DNA of 64,000 nucleotides from Bacteroidales bacterium (GCA_028724885.1 JAQYTJ010000018.1:42192-106191), one strand, 5' to 3'. Shown: positions 20,892-31,049, counted from the first letter of the stretch. The notes: generated by a model from the sequence alone, not told the origin. A program made the numbers and translations.

Positions 20892-21665
20892 TCAGGATTC
20901 AGTTTGGGTCGGTTCGTTGCTGCCTGCCCGGAAGATGTTGTCATCGCCGACCTTGTAATTTATGTAGCGAGGCTTCATCCATCTGTATGCGAAGCAATCA
21001 TTGAATGGACCGATAAGCCTGTTCCAAAGGTGATATTTAGATTTTCCTGCCGTGCGGGGGAAATGCCTCACCGGAACCTGCTCGTAAGAGCCGCTTTCCT
21101 GCAGCAGCACCAGCGCAGGCAGGAATCGGTGCATCCCCTTGAACATTGGAATGCGTTTCGCCACATCTGTGTGCAAGACTTTCAACGGGCATCCGGTGTC
21201 TGTGGCACCATCGTGCGTCATCATATTCCGGAAACCGTTGGCGATTTTCGACTGCATATTCTTGAAGAATGAGTCTTTGCGATTCGCCCTTATCCCTATG
21301 ACCATGCTATAGCGGTCGATGTCTTTCAGCAGCATGTTGAAGTCTTCCGGCGCAGTCTGCAGGTCGGCATCGATGTAACCCACGAGTTTTGACTCGCAAT
21401 AGTCGAATCCTGCCTTGATGGCAGCGCTCAGACCGCAGTTCTTAACGAAACTGATGTAATAGAAATCATGGTTACGCTCGCATGCGGCCTTTATCCCTTC
21501 TAGGCTCATATCCTTCGACCCATCGTTCACGAACAGAACACAGGCCTTCCGCACCGCTTTCGAGAGAAACTCGGCCAGGGTCTTCTCCAGCCGCTCCATA
21601 TTCTCTTCCTCGTTATACACTGGGACAACTATCGTGAACTCGTAGCCAGCAGTCTTATTCGTCAT
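20892..21665 (-). CDS. Polyprenyl-phosphate glycosyltransferase (GT2, DPM/ArnC-like)
   Basis: FTIVVPVYNEEENMERL...VNDGSKDMSLEGI...GYIDADLQTAPEDFNMLL...FPRTAGKSKYHLWNRL. Confidence 0.9.
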   Translation of the reverse strand: MTNKTAGYEFTIVVPVYNEEENMERLEKTLAEFLSKAVRKACVLFVNDGSKDMSLEGIKAACERNHDFYYISFVKNCGLSAAIKAGFDYCESKLVGYIDADLQTAPEDFNMLLKDIDRYSMVIGIRANRKDSFFKNMQSKIANGFRNMMTHDGATDTGCPLKVLHTDVAKRIPMFKGMHRFLPALVLLQESGSYEQVPVRHFPRTAGKSKYHLWNRLIGPFNDCFAYRWMKPRYINYKVGDDNIFRAGSNEPTQTES

Positions 21666-22145
21666 AATTTTCGCTTCAATGGCCGCAAAATATGGTCAAC
21701 ATTCGTGCAAATTTAAAAATAAAGAAATTAGAACTGCAAACAATATTAAAAATTGCCTAATATAGACCTAGTTTTATCCGTTTAAACACAGCCAAACCAC
21801 ATCCAAATGTCTCTTGCAAGTCACAACCGAACCTCACACAATAGTCTCTTTGCAGGTCACTCGGGAGTAGATGTGGCTTACATGGCTGTGTAGTTGGGGT
21901 TGACCGACTTTTGCCTGCCTCAACTGGTCGCCTAAAGTCAGAGTAACCTCAACACAGGCCACTCAGAGGCATTTTGCCTCCCGAGCGATTTGCAAGGGGA
22001 AGACTGTTAAAACTCGATGACTAACATTCCGCACGAGCTCCACGTCGAATTCCGACTGGATGGCACTGCAAACTGCGCTCTCGCTTACTAGCTGTCTCAC
22101 GAAAATCCACTCAGGCTGCTGGTGGCGGCAATTACATTGTATTTT

Positions 22146-22295
22146 GTAAGCAAATACCGAGAGTGGGCCAAAGACAACGGTGTCATCATCACCGACCATA
22201 ATTATGCCTCCATCTCTACCGTTGCCGACAACCTCTTTGTCATTGGCGATGGCTACATCTGCTTCGTCCGCAGCCGGGAGGATTTGGTACTATGA
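22146..22295 (+). pseudogene. C-terminal remnant of an ABC transporter ATP-binding protein
   Basis: Frame from 22146 reads VSKYREWAKDNGVIITDHNYASISTVADNLFVIGDGYICFVRSREDLVL*, resembling the H-loop/C-terminal tail of ABC ATPases (IITDHN...DGYI); no upstream Walker motifs. Confidence 0.5.
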
Positions 22296-22389
22296 GAGAG
22301 GATGAGCCAGATAATGGGACAAGAGCAGTAAGCTATAAACCGGGCTTGACCATGAATCTAGGTTGCGAAAAACAGATCCTGAATAAAGT

Positions 22390-23142
22390 TCATGATGATT
22401 GGAGCGGATTCACTGCCACTATGGTAAGCGTGCGGCCTTGTACTCTGAATATGATGTCGTAACTGCCGAATGGCATGCCGTAGGTCTTGCTGGGGTCGTC
22501 CTGATAGCGTGGACGGGGATCCTGTGACAGAACTTGCCTCAGAATATCCCAGTCGAGACTCATTGATGCAAATTCTTCCGGGACGACTACTTGCAGCGGC
22601 TTCCATTCATGCTCGTCAACGAAGCCAGATCGCACTCCGGGATGGCTGTCAGTATATTCAATGTATGGCTTGATGTCGTAAATCGGCGTCCCATCCATGA
22701 GGTCGGCTCCTAATACGTAAATCACCGATCCGAGAGCTTTGCCTGTGCCATCTTTTTCGTCGCAGGAGATCCTCTCCAGTCTCACGGAAGATAGGCCTAG
22801 CCCATTCGGCCTGAAAGGGGAGCGGCTGGCGAAGACGCCTATGCGCGCATTCCCTCCCAGCCTTGGAGGCCTTACCGTAGGCTGGAACTTGGTCGCATCA
22901 GAAGGATGGTAGCCTGTCTCCGGTCCTGCTGCACGACAAGCGGAGCCGTGCTGGTTAGCGGAAAATCCCCAGACCAGCCAGATGTAGTCGAAACCCTCCA
23001 AGCCGCATATGGCATCGGCGTTCCTGCACCATGGCTCGAACACGATTCTGCCTTCTAATTCTGGCACGAGTCCTGCCTGCCGAGGAATCCCGAATTTGGA
23101 AGAAAACGGCGACCTGAAGACCGCAATTGGCTTGATATTCAT
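22390..23142 (-). CDS. trmO: tRNA (N6-threonylcarbamoyladenosine(37)-N6)-methyltransferase TrmO
   Basis: MNIKPIAVFRSPFSSKFGIPRQAGLVPELEGRIVFEP...YIWLVWGF...RPPRLGGNARIGVFASRSPFRPNGLGLSSVRL...GTPIYDIKPYIEYTDS. Confidence 0.93.
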   Translation of the reverse strand: MNIKPIAVFRSPFSSKFGIPRQAGLVPELEGRIVFEPWCRNADAICGLEGFDYIWLVWGFSANQHGSACRAAGPETGYHPSDATKFQPTVRPPRLGGNARIGVFASRSPFRPNGLGLSSVRLERISCDEKDGTGKALGSVIYVLGADLMDGTPIYDIKPYIEYTDSHPGVRSGFVDEHEWKPLQVVVPEEFASMSLDWDILRQVLSQDPRPRYQDDPSKTYGMPFGSYDIIFRVQGRTLTIVAVNPLQSS

Positions 23143-23223
23143 TTCTCCTTTCATTCTTCTAATTTAGCAATTATTTGGCAATCGCATTGGGCGTGCTGAT
23201 GAATTTTTATAAATTTGCGAAAT

Positions 23224-24465
23224 ATGAAACTCTGCAAGATATTCATAATTATATTCCTGTCAATAATTTTCATGCTTGGCGGCTGCAAGAGGAAGGCAGC
23301 CGAAGTGCCTGTCATAGAACAAACGGATTCCGTGCCGCCGATTGGCTTCTGGGCAGACTCTTTGGACATGTTCGAAGGAACCGTCCGAAACGGCGAGACC
23401 CTTACTACGCTCCTGACGCGGCTGGGGATGGACGCCGATTCGGCATATTCATTGGCAATGAAATGCGATACGGTCTTTGACGTGCGGAAAATGCGGGCTG
23501 GGAATAGGTACAGGGCTTATTATTTCATGGATTCTACTGCCATCGGCAGCACGGCGGAACATCCTCTCGAATACGTCGTCTATGACCATGACAAAGTGAA
23601 CATGACCATCTTCAAGTGCAACGATTCGCTGGCAGTATGGAATTTTTCGAAGCCTGTCGAGACAGAGGATGTTTACACCGACGTGACAATCTGCACGTCG
23701 CTTTGGAACGATATGGCTAAGGCAGGTGCCTCTGTGAATCTAATCGCTGCTCTGTCGGACATCTATGCCTGGACGGTGGATTTCTTCGGCTTGCAGGAGG
23801 GGGACCGGTTCAGGGTGCTGTACGAGCAGGAGTCCTGCGAAGGAGAAATTATAGATGTTCATCGAATATATTACGCTGAGTTCCAAAGAGATTCCTCAGT
23901 GCTCCCTGCGATTTATTTCGATCAGGGCGATGACGGAAATCTTTACTGGAACGAGAAAGGGGAGAGCATGCGCAAGGCCTTTCTTAAGGCGCCCCTGAAA
24001 TTCACCCGTATCAGTTCCGGCTTTTCCTATCACAGAAGGCATCCCGTGACCGGACAGGTCAAGGCCCACACTGCCGTGGACTATGCCGCCCCGACAGGAA
24101 CTCCGGTGATGAGCATCGGCGACGGAACAGTCGTAAGCGCTGGGTGGTCTGGAGGCGGTGGAAACACGGTGAAAATCCGGCACAATTCCGTTTATCAGAC
24201 GGCCTATCTTCATCTTTCCCGGTACGCTACAGGTATCAAGGCTGGAGCGAGGGTGCACCAGGGTGACGTAATAGGCTACGTTGGCTCTACGGGAATGTCA
24301 ACTGGCCCACACCTGGATTTCCGCGTCTGGAAAAATGGTTCGCCCGTGAACCCGCTGAAGCTGGAATCCCCACCTTCGGACCCTATCAAAGAAGAGAATA
24401 GGGTGGCGTTGGATTCGGTGAGGCTTGGCTTCCGTCAAGAAATGGACTCGCTTGCAAGAAAATAA
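23224..24465 (+). CDS. M23 family peptidoglycan metallopeptidase (lipoprotein)
   Basis: Lipobox IIFMLGGC; RISSGFSYHRRHPVTGQVKAHTAVDYAAPTGTPVMSIGDGTVVSAGWSGGGGNTVKI...YLHLS...VGSTGMSTGPHLDFRVW. Confidence 0.93.
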   Translation: MKLCKIFIIIFLSIIFMLGGCKRKAAEVPVIEQTDSVPPIGFWADSLDMFEGTVRNGETLTTLLTRLGMDADSAYSLAMKCDTVFDVRKMRAGNRYRAYYFMDSTAIGSTAEHPLEYVVYDHDKVNMTIFKCNDSLAVWNFSKPVETEDVYTDVTICTSLWNDMAKAGASVNLIAALSDIYAWTVDFFGLQEGDRFRVLYEQESCEGEIIDVHRIYYAEFQRDSSVLPAIYFDQGDDGNLYWNEKGESMRKAFLKAPLKFTRISSGFSYHRRHPVTGQVKAHTAVDYAAPTGTPVMSIGDGTVVSAGWSGGGGNTVKIRHNSVYQTAYLHLSRYATGIKAGARVHQGDVIGYVGSTGMSTGPHLDFRVWKNGSPVNPLKLESPPSDPIKEENRVALDSVRLGFRQEMDSLARK

Positions 24466-24471
24466 TATTAT

Positions 24472-26811
24472 ATGAATATGAAATATTCAATGAAAAATGC
24501 TCTGATACTCTTTCCTGTTCTGGTGCTTGCCCTCTATGGCTGCCGTCAGGAGGATAAGAGGAGCGCCATCCCTGTGGATAATGCGATCGAGGCCAAGGTG
24601 GACAGCGTGCTTAGAAATATGACGCTGGACGAGAAGGTCGGACAGCTTATTCAGCTGACGAGCTCTACTGTTACGAACGAGACAGGAGATGCCTTGGACA
24701 CTGCCAAGCTACGTCATGTTATAGCCGAGCTGAAAGTAGGCTCCATCTTGAATACTTTCGGCCCAGCTGCTCGCTCCCGAGAGGAAACCGCGAGGTTGGT
24801 GAGAGGACTCCAGGAATATTCCATGAAATATATCGGCATTCCTTGCATCTATGGAATGGACATGATTCATGGGGCTTCGTACCTGACCGATGCCGTGCTT
24901 TTCCCACAGGAAATCAACTTGGCTGCGACATTTGACAGAAATTATGCCGCCGCAATGGGGAAGACGACCGCATACGAGACGAGGGCAGCGATGGTTCCTT
25001 GGGTATTCTCTCCAGTCATGGATTTGGCTCGTACCCCAGTGTGGCCGCGCGTCTGGGAAAGCTGGGGAGAGGATCCTTATCTGACATCGGAAATGGCCGT
25101 AGCCGAGACGAAGGCGATGCAAGGCAATGACCCGAACCACATTGACCTGAAGCATGTCGGGGTGAGCATCAAGCATTACCTGGCTTACGGCGCACCGGCT
25201 TCGGGGCAGGACAGGACTCCGGCGTATATATCTGCCAGCGACTTGAGAGAAAAATATTTCCGTCCGTTCAAAGACTGCATGCAGGCAGGTGCCCTCACTC
25301 TGATGGTCAACTCTGCATCTATCAACGGCGTGCCGACCCATGCGAACCATGAACTTCTCACCGTATGGGCGAAGGAGCAGCTTGGCTGGGACGGAATGAT
25401 TGTTACCGACTGGGCAGACCTGGATAATCTCTACCAGAGGGATCATGTGGCGGAAGATGCAGTAGCTGCACTTGCAATGGGGATAAATGCTGGAATCGAC
25501 ATGGTGATGGATCCTATGGATCCAAGCAGCGTCGGGGAGCTTCGGAAGGCTATAGATGATGGTCTGATCCCAATGTCCAGAGTGGACGATGCTGTGCGGA
25601 GGGTTCTGCGCCTGAAATTCAGGCTTGGGCTCTTCGACCATCCGACCTGGGATGTCAATGAATATGACGCATTCGCTTCGAACGATGCTCAGGTGGCTTC
25701 CTTCAAGGCTGCCGTAGAGTCCGAAGTGCTGCTAAAGAACAATGACAACATATTGCCGCTCGAGTATGGGACAAAGATTCTGGTGACGGGTCCAAACGCC
25801 AATTCAATGAGGACTTTGAATGGCGGCTGGTCATACACCTGGCAGGGAGACGCTGACAAGTACGCCCAGGATTACAGCACCATCTATGAGGCGCTGAGCG
25901 AGAAATTCGGAGATTCGAATGTGATTTATGAGCCTGGTGTTGAATATGACTTCTCTAGTGCCTGGCAGGACGAGCTTGAGCCGCAGATTTCGAAGGCAGT
26001 CACGGCTGCTTCCAAGGCCCAGGTGATTGTTTGCTGCGTGGGCGAGAACTCTTATTGCGAGACGCCAGGAAACATCAATGACCTGAATCTTTCCGCAAAT
26101 CAGAAGGAACTGGTGAAGGCTCTGGCAAAGACAGGGAAGCCGATAGTGCTAGTCTTGAATGAAGGAAGGCCGAGAGTTATTAATGACATCGAGCCTCTAG
26201 CTAAGGCGATCATTGACGTGATGCTGCCTGGAAACTATGGCGGCGATGCCCTCGCAGCCTTGCTGAGCGGGGAAGAGAATTTCAGCGGAAAGCTACCTTT
26301 CACCTATCCTAGGCACGTAAATTCATTGCACGCCTACGATTACAAGGTTCAGGAGAGCCGCGAAACCATGCCTGGAGAGTACAACTATGACGCTGTGATG
26401 GACTTCCAATGGTCATTCGGAAGCGGCATCAGCTACACCGAATATGAATATTCCGGCTTCAATTGTCTATTTGGAGATGATTTCACCGCTTCCGACACTT
26501 TGGCGTTCCAGGTAACCGTGAAGAATGTTGGGAATCATAACGGTAAGGAATCCGTCCTGCTGTATTCTAGCGACATGGTTGCCAGCCTGATTCCAGATGC
26601 GAGGCGCCTTCGGGCGTTCACAAAAATTGAGTTGGGTAGCGGCGAGAGCAAGACGATTGATTTCAAAATTCCAGCACACGAGTTGGCTTTCGTAGGTGCA
26701 GACGGCAAGTGGCGCTTGGAAGAAGGTGGGTTCAGGATGTCCTGTGGCGACCAGTCCATAAAAATCAACTGCACTCAAACCCACGTCTGGGACACCCCGA
26801 ACATCGATTAG
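24472..26811 (+). CDS. bglX: Glycoside hydrolase family 3 beta-glucosidase
   Basis: MTLDEKVGQLIQL...FPQEINLAATFD...MIVTDWADLDNL..., C-terminal FnIII-like domain; lipoprotein-like N-terminus. Confidence 0.92.
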   Translation: MNMKYSMKNALILFPVLVLALYGCRQEDKRSAIPVDNAIEAKVDSVLRNMTLDEKVGQLIQLTSSTVTNETGDALDTAKLRHVIAELKVGSILNTFGPAARSREETARLVRGLQEYSMKYIGIPCIYGMDMIHGASYLTDAVLFPQEINLAATFDRNYAAAMGKTTAYETRAAMVPWVFSPVMDLARTPVWPRVWESWGEDPYLTSEMAVAETKAMQGNDPNHIDLKHVGVSIKHYLAYGAPASGQDRTPAYISASDLREKYFRPFKDCMQAGALTLMVNSASINGVPTHANHELLTVWAKEQLGWDGMIVTDWADLDNLYQRDHVAEDAVAALAMGINAGIDMVMDPMDPSSVGELRKAIDDGLIPMSRVDDAVRRVLRLKFRLGLFDHPTWDVNEYDAFASNDAQVASFKAAVESEVLLKNNDNILPLEYGTKILVTGPNANSMRTLNGGWSYTWQGDADKYAQDYSTIYEALSEKFGDSNVIYEPGVEYDFSSAWQDELEPQISKAVTAASKAQVIVCCVGENSYCETPGNINDLNLSANQKELVKALAKTGKPIVLVLNEGRPRVINDIEPLAKAIIDVMLPGNYGGDALAALLSGEENFSGKLPFTYPRHVNSLHAYDYKVQESRETMPGEYNYDAVMDFQWSFGSGISYTEYEYSGFNCLFGDDFTASDTLAFQVTVKNVGNHNGKESVLLYSSDMVASLIPDARRLRAFTKIELGSGESKTIDFKIPAHELAFVGADGKWRLEEGGFRMSCGDQSIKINCTQTHVWDTPNID

Positions 26812-26846
26812 TGCGAGATCGAACATTAATTTTAGCTACGAACAAT

Positions 26847-27518
26847 CTAGCGTGTATGCATGGATCTCATGGCAGAGATTATTTCCAAGCGGGAGCCGTG
26901 GATTTCATTGATGCCGGTGGCGGCTGCGATGGCCTTTGCGTTTGCAGCCGTTACCCCACAGCCAGCCATTATGCTAAGCCTGCCATGAGCCATGCAAACC
27001 ATCTCGGCAATGACCATCTTTCCTGAATATGCATCCGTAGCCCCTCCGGAGGTCAATATTCTGTCTATTCCGCCTATGCTCATGATGGCTTCAAGGCTCT
27101 TTAATATGTCGGCAGACTCGTCAATCGCCCTGTGGAATGTGGTCGAGAGGCTGTAATGACGAGCTTCTGCGATCATTCTCTCGGTTGCGACCAAATCTAT
27201 CGAGCCGTCTTTCTGCAACATTCCGAACACTACGCCGTTCACCCTCCGTCCATTTTCCCTAAGCTCTCCACAGAAACGGATGTCATCCATAATTTGCTCG
27301 ACCTCCGAATGAGCATAGACGAAATCGCCACCGCGAGGCCTGATGAGCACGTTCACGGGAATATTCAAGGCACCAACGACTTTCCTGATTGTCTCGTATG
27401 GCGGCGTCGTCCCACCGATGGCAAGCTCCTGGCAAAGTTCAATCCTGTCAGCGCCTGCCGCACAAGCAGATAGCGCCTTCTCGAAACCGTCACAGCATAT
27501 TTCTATAGTCATATTCAT
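26847..27518 (-). CDS. cutC: Copper homeostasis protein CutC
   Basis: MTIEICCDGFEKALSACAAGADRIELCQELAIGGTTPPYETIRKVVGALNIPVNVLIRPRGGDFVY; start ATGAATATGAC at 27518. Confidence 0.93.
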   Translation of the reverse strand: MNMTIEICCDGFEKALSACAAGADRIELCQELAIGGTTPPYETIRKVVGALNIPVNVLIRPRGGDFVYAHSEVEQIMDDIRFCGELRENGRRVNGVVFGMLQKDGSIDLVATERMIAEARHYSLSTTFHRAIDESADILKSLEAIMSIGGIDRILTSGGATDAYSGKMVIAEMVCMAHGRLSIMAGCGVTAANAKAIAAATGINEIHGSRLEIISAMRSMHTR

Positions 27519-27578
27519 AAACCTGCGTTTTGCAATCTCTAATTTAGAGATATATTTCTTATTTTTGTACGTGTTCAT

Positions 27579-30239
27579 TTGAATTCGATGAAAAAGATAT
27601 TATTAGCCATATCCCTTTTCCTTGCCGCCCTGCCTTCTTATGCTGTATTCAACGAGCGGAATCTTCCAATGACCTTGCAGGTGCTTCGCTATGAGCTTTC
27701 GCAGACGTATCGTGAAATGGAAGCCAACCAGCTTCAGTCCGAGACTCAGGACCAGTCCCAGCATGAGGATCTTGTTCGGCTGATTCAGAGCTGCAACGAA
27801 CTGTCTCTGATGCTATATTCGCAAAAGCAGAATTTCACGTTCGACCTCACCTATGCCCTGCATAAGGTGACGAATCAGTACAGTAGCTTCAAAGAAAGCC
27901 GGATGCCGTACGATAACATAATCTCCTATCTGGATGTGGAGATAGATCGGTACTCCAAGCTGGTGAATGCCCTAGAGGTTCTGCCTCCTTCCCTAGTGGA
28001 AATCCCGGACAGCCTTGGCCCGAAGCTGCTGGATTCTCTGGCGGCTACCCTTCAGCCAAAGGCATTTCCGAATTCATCCTACGAAGATCAGCAGGCCGAT
28101 GAACCAGGTCATGCCTTGTATAATCACGATAGCGAAGAAAGCGTTCATCTGAGCGACTTCAATCTGAGCGTATCCTCCCAGCAAGATCGCGACAGCTGCC
28201 TCTTCTATGCTAGGAAACTCCTTAAAGGTTTCACAGATCTTAGGGACCACATGAAGGAGGATAACGAATATTATGAAACGACGAGCAAGAGACTTAAGGA
28301 AAGCTATGAATATGCCCAGGAGCGTTACAAGCTGGTGCAGAAAAGAATTTTCATTGATGGGCAGGACAATTACTGGAGGGTGATCATGCATTTCGGCTCG
28401 TACCTTAAGCGGGCGGTGGTGGACTGCAAGGACAAGTATGGAAAAGACAATTTCACGCAGGTAAACAGCGAGTGGCGAGGGGTCATGGTAGTAGGTTTCT
28501 CTGTGATGGTGCTGCTGTACCTTGTCATAGCCACCGTGCTGAGCAATCTCTTGGTCAGGCTGCTTCAAAAGAAAGTCCGGTATTTCAAGACCGAGGATTT
28601 CAAGGAACGGCGTTTCGCATGGCTACTGCTCTCTGCTGACTTTCTGTTTGTTCTCGTTATAGGCATCGTGAGGGTATCCATGCCTAATTCCCATTTCTTC
28701 GAGATGGCATCCGGTCTCATCATAGAGTTCGCCCTTCTGCTGCTGGCAATCCTGATTTCCATGCTCATAAGGTATGTTGGGAATGAAATCAACCGCGGCA
28801 TCAACCTGTATGCTCCTGTGATGCTGCTCGGCCTCCTGGTCATAACATTCAGGATTATATTCATACCTAACAGTTTGATAACCTTACTGTTCCCTCCGCT
28901 GCTCCTGCTATTCGGCATTTGGCAGCTGGTTACTTTGGAAAGGAATGGCAGCAAGGTTCCAAAGCTTGATAAGAATTTTGCTGTGTCATCGTTGGTCATC
29001 ACTGGAATCGCCCTCGTGATGTCGCTTGTCGGCTATGCTCTGATGGCAGTCCAAGTTTACATCTGGTGGATTTTCCAGCTGACAGTGCTGCAGCTCATTC
29101 TCGCAGCGTCCGACCTTCTGAAGCGTTACCGCACTGCTAGGCTGGATGTTAAGGTTCGGGCATACAGGATCAAGAACCAGAAGCTTGTCAATAACGACAG
29201 GGGATCCGGAATCGAAGTCACCTGGCTCTATGATTTGGCGGAGATGGCGATATTCCCGATACTGGTTGTGCTGTCCGTCCCATTCTGCTTGTTCATGGCA
29301 TCAAAGGTGTTCGACCTCACCGAAATCGGAATGCAGCTGCTGTCGTATTCGTTCTTGAATTATGACTATATTCATCTTTCCATCATTAAGATATTGGTTG
29401 CAGTTGGGCTTTTCTATGTGTTCCACTACCTCAGCTATATGATCAAGGCTTTCTACAGGATTTTCAAGGTGCGCTCAGCTATGGAGCGTAGCGATGGCAG
29501 GTTTTTCCATGAGACCGACCTGAACCTTACCTTGGCGAACAATGTGATAGGAATACTCATCTGGGGAACTTATGCGATAGTGACCGTAAACTTGCTGAGT
29601 ATTCCAACCAAGTCGCTCTCGGTCATAACGGCAGGCTTGGCAGCCGGCTTAGGCTTCGCCATGAAGGACATATTGAATAACTTTTTCTACGGAGTGCAGT
29701 TGATGTCCGGGAGGCTGCGGGTAGGGGATTGCATCGAATGCGATGGCGTTCGTGGAGAGGTGGATTCCATTAATTATCAGATGACGCAGATAGCAGCCGA
29801 GGACGGCTCGGTAATGGCGTTTACGAATAGCACCCTCTTCAACAAGAATTTCAAAAATCTGACGAGGAATCATTCATACGAATATGTTCCATTGCAGATA
29901 GGCATTGCTTACGGTTCCGAAGTTGAGAGAACTCGCAAGGTGATCTTGAAAGCGCTTTCGCCTTTGCGTAAGCCAGACAGCTACGGAAGAGCGGTAGTGG
30001 AGCCGAAATATGGCATTAAGGTCATGCTGACGAGCTTCGGGGACAGCAGCGTGAACCTCACCGTGAAGCAGTTCGTGCTGGTGAGCGAGCGCTACAATTA
30101 CATCGACAAGGCTAACGATGCCATCTACAAGGCTTTGAATGAAAACGGAATAGAAATACCATTCCCTCAGGCAGACTTGCACGTGAAGGACCTGCCTGCC
30201 GGCAGGGATGTCAGGGACGATGATACAAAAAAGGAGTAG
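27579..30239 (+). CDS. MscS-family mechanosensitive ion channel with large N-terminal extension
   Basis: Signal peptide, extracytoplasmic region, many TMs, then VITAGLAAGLGFAMKDILNNFFYGVQLMSGRLRVGDCIECDGVRGEVDSINYQMTQI. Confidence 0.9.
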   Translation: MNSMKKILLAISLFLAALPSYAVFNERNLPMTLQVLRYELSQTYREMEANQLQSETQDQSQHEDLVRLIQSCNELSLMLYSQKQNFTFDLTYALHKVTNQYSSFKESRMPYDNIISYLDVEIDRYSKLVNALEVLPPSLVEIPDSLGPKLLDSLAATLQPKAFPNSSYEDQQADEPGHALYNHDSEESVHLSDFNLSVSSQQDRDSCLFYARKLLKGFTDLRDHMKEDNEYYETTSKRLKESYEYAQERYKLVQKRIFIDGQDNYWRVIMHFGSYLKRAVVDCKDKYGKDNFTQVNSEWRGVMVVGFSVMVLLYLVIATVLSNLLVRLLQKKVRYFKTEDFKERRFAWLLLSADFLFVLVIGIVRVSMPNSHFFEMASGLIIEFALLLLAILISMLIRYVGNEINRGINLYAPVMLLGLLVITFRIIFIPNSLITLLFPPLLLLFGIWQLVTLERNGSKVPKLDKNFAVSSLVITGIALVMSLVGYALMAVQVYIWWIFQLTVLQLILAASDLLKRYRTARLDVKVRAYRIKNQKLVNNDRGSGIEVTWLYDLAEMAIFPILVVLSVPFCLFMASKVFDLTEIGMQLLSYSFLNYDYIHLSIIKILVAVGLFYVFHYLSYMIKAFYRIFKVRSAMERSDGRFFHETDLNLTLANNVIGILIWGTYAIVTVNLLSIPTKSLSVITAGLAAGLGFAMKDILNNFFYGVQLMSGRLRVGDCIECDGVRGEVDSINYQMTQIAAEDGSVMAFTNSTLFNKNFKNLTRNHSYEYVPLQIGIAYGSEVERTRKVILKALSPLRKPDSYGRAVVEPKYGIKVMLTSFGDSSVNLTVKQFVLVSERYNYIDKANDAIYKALNENGIEIPFPQADLHVKDLPAGRDVRDDDTKKE

Positions 30240-30240
30240 A

Positions 30241-30819
30241 ATGACTAATGTTGCTATTTTCGTGTCGGGAGGCGGCACAAATTGCGAGAGGCTTATTGAA
30301 TATTTCAAAGGCTCTGAGGATGTGAACATAGCTGTCGTCCTTAGCAACAGGGCTGATGCGCAGGCCCTCGTGAGAGCCAGGAACCATGGAGTGCCTGCCG
30401 TGGTGATGAAAAGGGACGATATCGCTAAGAAGGAGGTCATGGGCGCTTTTTTAAGGGAATATTCAATTGACTTCATCGTCCTGGCTGGCTTTCTTGTCGT
30501 GGTGCCGGATTTTCTGGTGAATGAATATTCAAGGAGGATTATAAACCTGCATCCGGCGCTTCTACCGCGCCACGGTGGCCCAGGTATGTACGGTCATCAC
30601 GTGCATGAGGCAGTGAAGGCATGCGGAGAAACGGAGACTGGCATGACTGTTCACTGGGTAAGCAATGAGGTGGATGGCGGGCAGATTATCGCCCGGTTCC
30701 GCACCACGGTAGAGCTTTCGGACACGCCTGAAGAGATTGCCGGCAAAGAGCATGAGCTGGAAATGGCTTGGTTCCCGAAAGTCGTCGAGCAGACGATATT
30801 ATCGCTACGCTCATTCTGA
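30241..30819 (+). CDS. purN: Phosphoribosylglycinamide formyltransferase
   Basis: MTNVAIFVSGGGTNCERLIEYF...VLAGFLVVVPDFLVNEYSRRIINLHPALLPRHGGPGMYGHHVHEAVKACGETETGMTVHWVSNEVDGGQII. Confidence 0.93.
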   Translation: MTNVAIFVSGGGTNCERLIEYFKGSEDVNIAVVLSNRADAQALVRARNHGVPAVVMKRDDIAKKEVMGAFLREYSIDFIVLAGFLVVVPDFLVNEYSRRIINLHPALLPRHGGPGMYGHHVHEAVKACGETETGMTVHWVSNEVDGGQIIARFRTTVELSDTPEEIAGKEHELEMAWFPKVVEQTILSLRSF

Positions 30820-30820
30820 A

Positions 30821-30974
30821 CGTACCACCCCGTCATCCTGAGCGTACCATCCCGTCATCCTGAGCGTACCATCCCGTCATCCTGAGCGTACCACCCCGTC
30901 ATCCTGAGCGTACCATCCCGTCATCCTGAGCGTACCATCCCGTCATCCTGAGCGTACCACCCCGTCATCCTGAA
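30821..30974. repeat. Tandem array, 7 x 22 bp (CGTACCAYCCCGTCATCCTGAG)
   Basis: Seven consecutive 22-bp units read directly; the Y position follows C,T,T,C,T,T,C. Continues into CGTCATCCTGAACTTGATTCAGGATCT. Confidence 0.97.
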
Positions 30975-31030
30975 CTTGATTCAGGATCTAGTTCCCACAA
31001 ACCTAGATTCAGGGTCAAGCCCGAATGACG
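30962..31030. repeat. REP-like intergenic element (CCCGTCATCCTGAACTTGATTCAGGATCT ... AGATTCAGGGTCAAGCCCGAATGACG)
   Basis: Imperfect palindrome TCCTGAACTTGATTCAGGA and an outer inverted match to TCAGGGTCAAGCCCGAATGACG; similar sequences near 42028 and 63351-63530. Confidence 0.85.
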
Positions 31031-31049
31031 AGAGGAATCTATTATAACA

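Noticed and set aside
30821-31030. Tandem repeats considered as a CRISPR array
   Set aside because: 22-bp units are directly contiguous with no unique spacers and no cas genes are nearby.
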